DNA of 64,000 nt from Zobellella maritima (GTDB lineage Bacteria; Pseudomonadota; Gammaproteobacteria; Enterobacterales; Aeromonadaceae): positions 2,170,759-2,234,758 of the forward strand of contig NZ_QCZE01000001.1 of assembly GCF_003075035.1 (NCBI RefSeq). The letters run 5' to 3'. Position 1 is the stretch's first letter. Every line of letters starts with the position of its first letter. Of this stretch, positions 58,492 through 64,000 are shown piece after piece. The position numbers and the translations under genes were made by a program. The notes below the pieces were generated by a model that was given only the letters and a program-made list of their open reading frames with translations, searched no databases and was not told where the DNA came from.

Positions 58492-58509
58492 TGTGTTCAA
58501 AATAAGAAC

Positions 58510-59604
58510 TTATTCGGCCTTGAGCACGCCGCGGAGGATCTGATCCTCTTCGATAGACTCGAAAAGCGCCTGGAAGTTACCCTCGCCGAAACCCTCGTTA
58601 CCCTTGCGCTGGATAATTTCGAAGAAGATGGGTCCGATCACCGTATCGGTGAAGATCTGCAGCAGCAGTCCCTGGCCCTGGGTCGGCGCACCGTCCATCA
58701 GGATATGGTTATGTCGCAGACGGGCTACATCCTCGCCGTGGCCGGGCAACCGGGTATCGAGCTTGTCGTAATAGGTGTCGGGGGTGGTCATAAAGCTCAT
58801 GTCGCCGGCCCGCAGGGTTTCCACCGCGCGGTAGATATCCCGGGTGCCCAGGGCGATATGCTGGATACCCTCCCCCTTGTATTGCTGCAGGAATTCTTCG
58901 ATCTGGCTCTTTTCATCGGCGGATTCGTTGATCGGGATACGGATCTTGCCGCAAGGGCTGGTCATGGCCCGGGATCTCAGGCCGGTGAGCTTGCCTTCGA
59001 TATCGAAGTAGCGAATTTCCCGGAAGTTGAAATGTTTTTCATAGAAACCGGACCAGAGGTCCATGTTGCCCATGGCCACATTGTGGGTCAGGTGATCGAT
59101 ATAGGTCAGGCCCACTCCCTGGGGATGCTGATCCACGCCGGGGATAGGGCGGAAGTCCACGTCATAGATGCTCTGCTCGCCGTAGCGATCAACCAAGTAG
59201 ATAAGCGAGCCGCCAATGCCCTCGATGGCCGGAATATGCAGTTCCATGGGTCCGGCGCCCGATTCCACCACCGTGGCTCCGTTAGCCGCCAGCCGCTTGA
59301 TGGCACCCGCCGCATCCTTGACCCGGAACGCCATGGCATTGGCACAGGGACCATGGGCACCGGCAAACCGGTGGGCCTGGCTGTTCGGCTCGGCATTGAG
59401 GATAAAGTTGACGTCGCCCTGGCGATACAGGGTGACATCCTTGCTCCTGTGTTTGGCGATGGCCACAAAGCCCATGCGTTCAAACAATTGCGCCAACTGT
59501 TCCGGCTGGTTGGAGGCGTATTCCACGAACTCGAATCCGTCCGTTCCCAAGGGGTTATCCCATATAGCAGTTTTTGTCTGAACCGGGGTATCTGTCATCA
59601 TCAT
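58510..59604 (-). CDS. hppD: 4-hydroxyphenylpyruvate dioxygenase (copy 2)
   Basis: A 364-residue enzyme, almost the same protein as copy 1 by eye, with the same iron ligands (TYIDHLTHNV, GIQHIALGT, GPIFFEIIQRKG). Differences gather at the ends and in surface loops. The start at 59604 is the first of three ATGs after GGAGAATA, exactly as in copy 1. Both copies look functional; different regulation is likely because the adjacent Lrp gene is broken here. Confidence 0.95.
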   Translation of the reverse strand: MMMTDTPVQTKTAIWDNPLGTDGFEFVEYASNQPEQLAQLFERMGFVAIAKHRSKDVTLYRQGDVNFILNAEPNSQAHRFAGAHGPCANAMAFRVKDAAGAIKRLAANGATVVESGAGPMELHIPAIEGIGGSLIYLVDRYGEQSIYDVDFRPIPGVDQHPQGVGLTYIDHLTHNVAMGNMDLWSGFYEKHFNFREIRYFDIEGKLTGLRSRAMTSPCGKIRIPINESADEKSQIEEFLQQYKGEGIQHIALGTRDIYRAVETLRAGDMSFMTTPDTYYDKLDTRLPGHGEDVARLRHNHILMDGAPTQGQGLLLQIFTDTVIGPIFFEIIQRKGNEGFGEGNFQALFESIEEDQILRGVLKAE

Positions 59605-59682
59605 TATTCTCCGTAATAGCAAAAGGCATCCATCTGTGTGCCAATTCACAAGACAGAAACAGCATAAAGCATGGAGAACAGC

Positions 59683-59698
59683 ATTTGTTTGCAACTTG
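59683..59698. promoter_or_regulatory. Conserved operator-like 16-mer before hppD copy 2
   Basis: Exact copy of the 16-mer at 54706. Here it extends into GCAACTTGTTGC, a perfect palindrome (59691-59702), as expected for a dimeric regulator site. Confidence 0.6.
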
Positions 59699-59751
59699 TT
59701 GCCAAAAAATGAATTGTTTTGCGCAGTTGTTGCATTGCGATGAGGTATATC

Positions 59752-59769
59752 GCGAGAAACACGCAGTAA
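59752..59769 (+). pseudogene. Relic of the Lrp-family regulator start
   Basis: Aligning without gaps to the intact gene at 54775: the GTG start has become GCG, codons AGA AAC ACG CAG match AAA AAC TCG CAG, and the next codon GAA has become TAA. Twelve of the first fifteen bases after the start codon are the same. The remainder of the gene is gone or unrecognisable. Confidence 0.75.
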
Positions 59770-59907
59770 ACGAAGCGGCTGTATCTGACTGCCCGATTAT
59801 CAGCGGTATGGGGGGAAGAGGTTATGGTCACATTCCGGAATGACCGGAGCGCTTTCAGGCCGGAGCAGGGCATTGCAGAAATAAAAGTATTGGGAGCGGC
59901 GGCGACA

Positions 59908-60078
59908 GCAGTCAGGACAGGACGCTGGCTTGCCATTGATTATCTGTGGGCTGCTCTGCGTCACCTGACCGCCATGAATGACGGACATGCCGGCATAGCA
60001 GGAGCATTGCCGCCCACTGACGCAGAGAAGTTGTCTGTCAGATCCTGACTGCCGCCCCATGCAGTCAGGACCAGCTGT
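59908..60078. repeat. MITE-like inverted-repeat element, copy R3
   Basis: GCAGTCAGGA at 59908 pairs with TCCTGACTGC at 60043-60052; CTCTGCGTCA pairs with TGACGCAGAG inside. The centre CCTGACCGCCATGAATG is shared with R1. The outer TAAATAAC ends are not clear, so this copy is diverged; its right end touches the stop codon of the dppF-like gene. Confidence 0.65.
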
Positions 60079-61086
60079 TTAACTGATAGATAATGGGTAA
60101 TGACAGGCCACCTGCTGGGTGGCGCTGATATCCACTACCGCCGGGGTCGCCTGTTTGCACTTATCGGTAGCAAGGGCACACCGGGGATGAAAGGCACAGC
60201 CGGAAGGCGGCGAGATGGGGTTGGGCACCTCGCCGGTGACCGGGGTCCGCTCCTTGTGGATGACATCCATGCTGGGAATGGCGTCCATCAGCATGCGGGT
60301 GTAGGGGTGGCGGGGCCGGTTGAATACTTCCTCTACCGTGCCCACCTCCACCAGCCGACCCAGATACATGATGCCGACCCGATCGGAGAAGTGGGACACC
60401 ACCGACATATCATGGCTTATAAACAGGTAGGTCAGCCCCAGCTCGTCCTGCAGATCCTTCATCAGGTTGAGCACCTGAGCCTGTACCGAGACATCCAGCG
60501 CCGAGGTCGGCTCATCGCAGATCAGAAACTCGGGCTCGCCGGCCAGGGCCCGGGCGATGGAGATGCGCTGACGCTGGCCACCCGAAAATTCGTGGGGAAA
60601 CTTGTCCATATCCGATGCCGCCAACCCCACCTGCTCCAGCAACTGGCCGACCCGCCTGCGGCCCTCTTCCCGGCTGCTGATCATGCCAAACAGCACCAGC
60701 GGCTCGGCGATGATGCGATCCACCTTCCAGCGCGGATTGAGACTGGCGAACGGATCCTGGAAGATCATCTGACAACGGCGGCGGATGTACTGGCGCTGCT
60801 CGCGGCTGGCCCCGGCCAGCATGGTGCCCTGATAGCTGATATCGCCGTCGGTGGGCTGGTACAGACCCGACAGCAACCGAGCCACCGTCGACTTGCCACA
60901 GCCGGACTCGCCCACCAGACTGAAGGTCTCGCCCCGGCGGATGCTGAAGTCGATACCACGTACCGCATGTACATAGGTTTTTTCAGCCCGGTTCAACAGC
61001 CGGTGCATCAGCGGCCTGGAGATATCGAACTTGATATGCAGGTTACGTACCTCAAGCAGGCTTCTTTCTTCGATCATCTCGCTCAT
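60079..61086 (-). CDS. Dipeptide/oligopeptide ABC transporter ATPase (DppF/OppF-like)
   Basis: A 335-residue ATPase. Walker [10 protein letters not shown], signature [16 protein letters not shown], Walker [13 protein letters not shown], switch His in FISHDMSVV, and the peptide-transporter C-terminal block [15 protein letters not shown]. It works as a heterodimer with the upstream ATPase to import peptides. Its ATG overlaps the stop of that gene by one base. Last gene of the operon. Confidence 0.93.
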   Translation of the reverse strand: MSEMIEERSLLEVRNLHIKFDISRPLMHRLLNRAEKTYVHAVRGIDFSIRRGETFSLVGESGCGKSTVARLLSGLYQPTDGDISYQGTMLAGASREQRQYIRRRCQMIFQDPFASLNPRWKVDRIIAEPLVLFGMISSREEGRRRVGQLLEQVGLAASDMDKFPHEFSGGQRQRISIARALAGEPEFLICDEPTSALDVSVQAQVLNLMKDLQDELGLTYLFISHDMSVVSHFSDRVGIMYLGRLVEVGTVEEVFNRPRHPYTRMLMDAIPSMDVIHKERTPVTGEVPNPISPPSGCAFHPRCALATDKCKQATPAVVDISATQQVACHYPLSIS

Positions 61087-62084
61087 TACACCAGCTCCTC
61101 TTGCATGACTTTCAGACAGGCAACCCGGGAGTTACCGACCGTTTCCAGTACCGGCTCATGTTGCCGACATTCGCCGCTGCTGTTCGGGCAACGCGGGTTA
61201 AAGGCGCACCCCTGGGGGATGGCGTTGAGCCGAGGCATGGATCCGGGGATCTGGGACAGGCGGGGCTCGCGTACCCCGATACGCGGGATCGAGCCCATCA
61301 GCCCGATCGTATAGGGATGGCTCGGCGACTTGAGTACCGCCTCGACCGGGCCTATTTCCACCAGCCGCCCCGCATACATCACCGCCACCCGATCGCAGAT
61401 CTCGGCGATCACCCCCATATCATGGGTCACCAGCATCACAGAGGCATCATGCTGCTTGCACAGCCGGCGCAGCAGCTGCAATACCTGGGCCTGTACCGAT
61501 ACATCCAGCGCCGTGGTCGGTTCGTCGGCGATAATGACCTTGGGTTCGACACAGAGTGCCAGGGCGATCACAATGCGCTGACGCATGCCGCCGGAAAACT
61601 GATGGGGATACTGATCGATACGCTGCTCGGCCGCCGGTATGCCCACTTCCTTCATCAGCGCAAGCGCCTTCTGGCGAGCCTGCTCGTGTGACAGCGGCAA
61701 ATGGGTCTGAATGGTTTCGATAAGCTGTTTGCCGACCGTCAGTACCGGGTTCAGGCTGGTCAGCGGATCCTGGAAGATGGCGCCGATCTCCTTGCCACGC
61801 AGCAGGCGGCGCTGATCTTCGTCCAGGTTGTCGATGCGTTCGCCATAGAGGCGGATCTCGCCGCTGGCAATGTGTCCCGGCGCTTCCAGCAATCCGGTGA
61901 TCGCCGAGCCGGTCAACGACTTGCCGGCACCCGACTCACCCACCACGCCGAGGATCTCGCCCTTGCGCATCTCGAACGACACATGCTGTATCGCCTTCAG
62001 GTTACCCTTGCGGTGGGAGAACTCGATGCACAGATCATCGACTTCCAGTATTACCTCACCGCGGTTGTTGCTCACATTTTCCAT
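61086..62084 (-). CDS. Dipeptide/oligopeptide ABC transporter ATPase (DppD/OppD-like)
   Basis: A 332-residue ATPase. Walker A GESGAGKSLTGSA, signature QFSGGMRQRIVIALAL, Walker B VIIADEPTTALD, and the cysteine-rich C-terminal region GCAFNPRCPNSSGEC, which in DppD proteins can bind an iron-sulfur cluster. It follows the DppC-like gene by eleven bases, with AAGGAG as ribosome site. Confidence 0.93.
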   Translation of the reverse strand: MENVSNNRGEVILEVDDLCIEFSHRKGNLKAIQHVSFEMRKGEILGVVGESGAGKSLTGSAITGLLEAPGHIASGEIRLYGERIDNLDEDQRRLLRGKEIGAIFQDPLTSLNPVLTVGKQLIETIQTHLPLSHEQARQKALALMKEVGIPAAEQRIDQYPHQFSGGMRQRIVIALALCVEPKVIIADEPTTALDVSVQAQVLQLLRRLCKQHDASVMLVTHDMGVIAEICDRVAVMYAGRLVEIGPVEAVLKSPSHPYTIGLMGSIPRIGVREPRLSQIPGSMPRLNAIPQGCAFNPRCPNSSGECRQHEPVLETVGNSRVACLKVMQEELV

Positions 62085-62095
62085 TGTCTTGCTCC

Positions 62096-63079
62096 TTAAC
62101 GCAGCTTGGGATTGAGGGCGTCGCGCAGCCAGTCACCGACCAGGTTGACCGACAGGGCCAGCACCACCAGCACCAGGGAGGGGAACACCACCACCCACCA
62201 CTGACCGGAGAACAGGTATCGGTTGCCTTCATTGATCAGGGTACCGAGCGAAGGCTGATGCGGCGGCATGCCGACCCCGAGGAACGACAGGGTCGCCTCG
62301 GTCAGCACCGCCAACGCCAGATGCAGGGTGGCCAGCACCAGTACCGGGCTGAGCACATTGGGCAGGATATGCAGGAACATGATGCGCATATTGCTGCTGC
62401 CCATCACCTTGGCGGCCTGCACATATTCCTTGTTGCCTTCCTGCAGGGTACAGCCGCGCACGGTACGGGCATATTGCATCCAGCCGGTCAGGGTGATGGA
62501 GATAACGATGATGTAGACCGCCATCTGGTCATGCATTCCCTGGGGCAGCAGGCCACGGGCCGCGCCGCTGACCAGCAGCGCAAACATAATGGTGGGGAAG
62601 CTGAGCATGGCGTCCGCCAGGCGCATGATCAGAGCATCGACCATGCCGCCGAAATAGCCGCTGACCACACCCAGGGTCACACCCAGGGCCATGGCGCAAA
62701 GCACGCTGATGAAACCGACAATCAGCGATACCTGCAGGCCATGGAGGATCAGCGAATACACATCCCGGCCCTGGATATCGGTTCCCAGCCAGAAGCGGGC
62801 CTCGCCCCCTTCCACCCAGAAGGGCGGCAGCTCGGAATCCATCAGATCGAAGGCCGCCATGTCGAAGGGATCATAATGGGCCAGGAAAGATGCCCCTATG
62901 CCCGCAACCAGCAGCAGCATCAGCACGGCGGTGGCAAATACCGTCAGCCGGGAAGTCCGGAAGTTATAGGCGATGTCGCTGTCGTAGGCGACCAGCAGCT
63001 GTTGCCATATTTTTTGCAGCCTCCCCGGGCTGGAGCTGCTCTGGCCGGTCAGGGCCGCCTTGGTGGTATTGATAGCCAT
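62096..63079 (-). CDS. Peptide ABC transporter permease (DppC/OppC-like)
   Basis: A 327-residue inner-membrane permease with a long polar N-terminus, the family motif LGTDIQGRDVYSLILHG near residue 98 and the ATPase-docking loop EYVQAAKVMGSSNMRIMFLH. It partners the DppB-like permease encoded 20 bases upstream. GAGGTAACCC precedes the ATG. Confidence 0.93.
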   Translation of the reverse strand: MAINTTKAALTGQSSSSPGRLQKIWQQLLVAYDSDIAYNFRTSRLTVFATAVLMLLLVAGIGASFLAHYDPFDMAAFDLMDSELPPFWVEGGEARFWLGTDIQGRDVYSLILHGLQVSLIVGFISVLCAMALGVTLGVVSGYFGGMVDALIMRLADAMLSFPTIMFALLVSGAARGLLPQGMHDQMAVYIIVISITLTGWMQYARTVRGCTLQEGNKEYVQAAKVMGSSNMRIMFLHILPNVLSPVLVLATLHLALAVLTEATLSFLGVGMPPHQPSLGTLINEGNRYLFSGQWWVVVFPSLVLVVLALSVNLVGDWLRDALNPKLR

Positions 63080-63099
63080 GGGTTACCTCGTCCTTGTGC

Positions 63100-64000
63100 T
63101 TAGCGGTCAGCGGTTTTCAAACGCGGATCAATGACCCGGTAGAGGATATCGACCAGGGTATTGATGCAGATAAAAATCAGGGAGATGAACACCAGATATG
63201 CGGAAATTACCGGTATATCCACGTAGTTCACCGCCTGGATAAACAACAGCCCCATCCCGGGCCACTGGAAGACGGTTTCGGTGACCACCGCGAAGGCGAT
63301 CAGGCCGCCGATCTGCAGGCCGATGATGGTAATCACAGGTAGCAGGGAATTGCGCAGGGCATGGGTGTAGTTGATGCTGCGTTGTTTAATACCCCTGGCC
63401 TTGGCGAACTTGATGTAATCGGTGCGCAGAACCTCTTTCATCTCGCTGCGCACCAGACGCATGATCATGGTGATCATAAACAGCGCCAATGACAGTGCCG
63501 GCAGAATAATCGACGCCCAGCCCGATTGGCTGAACAGGCCGCTGCTCCACCAGCCGAACTCCACTATGTCGCCCCGGCCGTGGGAAGGCAGCCAGCCCAG
63601 CCAGACCGAAAACACGATGATCAGCACGATACCGGCAATAAAGCTGGGCAGGGACACGCCGATCAGGGAAACGGTCTGCACCAGGCTGGTCATCCACTTG
63701 TTACGTGACAAAGACACCCAGACCCCGGCGGGCAACCCCACCAGCAGCGAGATGATCACCGCCACGAACACCAGCTCCAGGGTAGCGGGCAGCCGCTCCA
63801 GGATCAGGTTGAGCACGTCCATCTTGTTGTAGTAGGAAATCCCGAAATCACCCTGGGCGATATTGCCGACAAAACGGCCGTACTGGGTGATCACGCTGTC
63901 GTTCAGGCCCAGCTTTTCACGCAGCTGATCCCGCTCCAGCTGGGTCGCACTTTCCGGCAACATGCCATCGATGGGATCACCGACAAACTGGAACATGGTA
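63100..64000 (-). CDS. Peptide ABC transporter permease (DppB/OppB-like), N-terminus beyond the window
   Basis: At least 300 residues of a DppB-type permease; the reading frame is still open at the right edge, so the first helix and start codon are outside. Visible: GDPIDGMLPESAT near the beginning (following the missing first span), QYGRFVGNIAQGDFGISYY, the docking loop DYIKFAKARGIKQRSINYTH, and ETVFQWPGMGLLFIQAV. A peptide-binding protein gene is expected further right. Confidence 0.92.
   Translation of the reverse strand, partial: TMFQFVGDPIDGMLPESATQLERDQLREKLGLNDSVITQYGRFVGNIAQGDFGISYYNKMDVLNLILERLPATLELVFVAVIISLLVGLPAGVWVSLSRNKWMTSLVQTVSLIGVSLPSFIAGIVLIIVFSVWLGWLPSHGRGDIVEFGWWSSGLFSQSGWASIILPALSLALFMITMIMRLVRSEMKEVLRTDYIKFAKARGIKQRSINYTHALRNSLLPVITIIGLQIGGLIAFAVVTETVFQWPGMGLLFIQAVNYVDIPVISAYLVFISLIFICINTLVDILYRVIDPRLKTADR

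Larger units (their letters stand above)
59605..60078. other. Intergenic region: duplicated promoter, regulator relic and repeat
   Basis: About 470 bases without an intact gene. It contains, left to right, the hppD copy 2 promoter and conserved operator, a five-codon relic of the Lrp-family gene, about 100 bases with nothing recognised, and repeat copy R3 abutting the end of the dppF-like gene. Confidence 0.7.

Noticed and set aside
62084-63103. 339-codon plus-strand frame opposite the dppC-like gene
   Set aside because: His/Gln-rich shadow of a permease gene, no start signal or domain.

Overview
The window looks like chromosome of a GC-rich marine gammaproteobacterium, most likely Aeromonadales (Oceanimonas, Zobellella or Oceanisphaera relatives). 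This rests on the pabA-astC-astA-astD gene order, the puu putrescine genes, a phenylalanine hydroxylase operon, and two BCCT carriers each paired with a DddP-type M24 protein, an arrangement I recall from Oceanimonas doudoroffii. The genus is inference. No rRNA, tRNA, phage, transposase gene or CRISPR array was seen.

About 0.1-10.3 kb: a 3-hydroxyisobutyrate dehydrogenase-like enzyme, an NhaC antiporter with an alanine/ornithine racemase-family enzyme, then the arginine succinyltransferase genes (astC, astA, astD), a DUF1338 gene behind an internal terminator, and pabA. About 10.4-18.8 kb: a NYN-domain protein and a tightly coupled Ugp-like ABC import operon that also encodes a PHP phosphoesterase and a HAD phosphatase, preceded by a LysR gene. 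About 19-31 kb: DUF2750, pncA-pncB (NAD salvage), phhA-phhB (phenylalanine to tyrosine), then the puu pathway (puuB, puuC, puuR, puuD against puuA plus an NhaC-type carrier) with four PuuR-operator-like sites, and a cytochrome c.

About 31.5-35.6 kb: the first BCCT / DddP-like / LysR module. About 35.8-43.1 kb: a cyanide-insensitive-type bd oxidase operon with two tiny membrane proteins (one only 32 codons long), a divergent histidine kinase and sigma-54 response regulator, an SMR pump and a LysE exporter. About 43.1-44.5 kb is gene-free and holds three copies of a short inverted-repeat element. About 44.5-51.9 kb is a catabolic island: a GbcA-like Rieske oxygenase, the second (catalytically intact) DddP-like protein, a BCCT carrier, a RidA protein, a LysR regulator and an FAD amine oxidase. 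About 52-59.7 kb carries a tandem duplication of a sodium-dependent NSS transporter plus 4-hydroxyphenylpyruvate dioxygenase, with an Lrp-type regulator intact beside copy 1 and reduced to a five-codon relic beside copy 2; a Glu/Leu/Phe/Val dehydrogenase sits between. About 60-64 kb is a dipeptide/oligopeptide ABC transporter running off the right edge.

The common theme is uptake and catabolism of amino acids (Arg, Orn, Phe, Tyr), polyamines, and betaine or DMSP-like osmolytes. The main structural novelty is a dispersed 140-200 bp MITE-like repeat family with TAAATAAC...GTTATTTA ends, found in intergenic gaps across the window.
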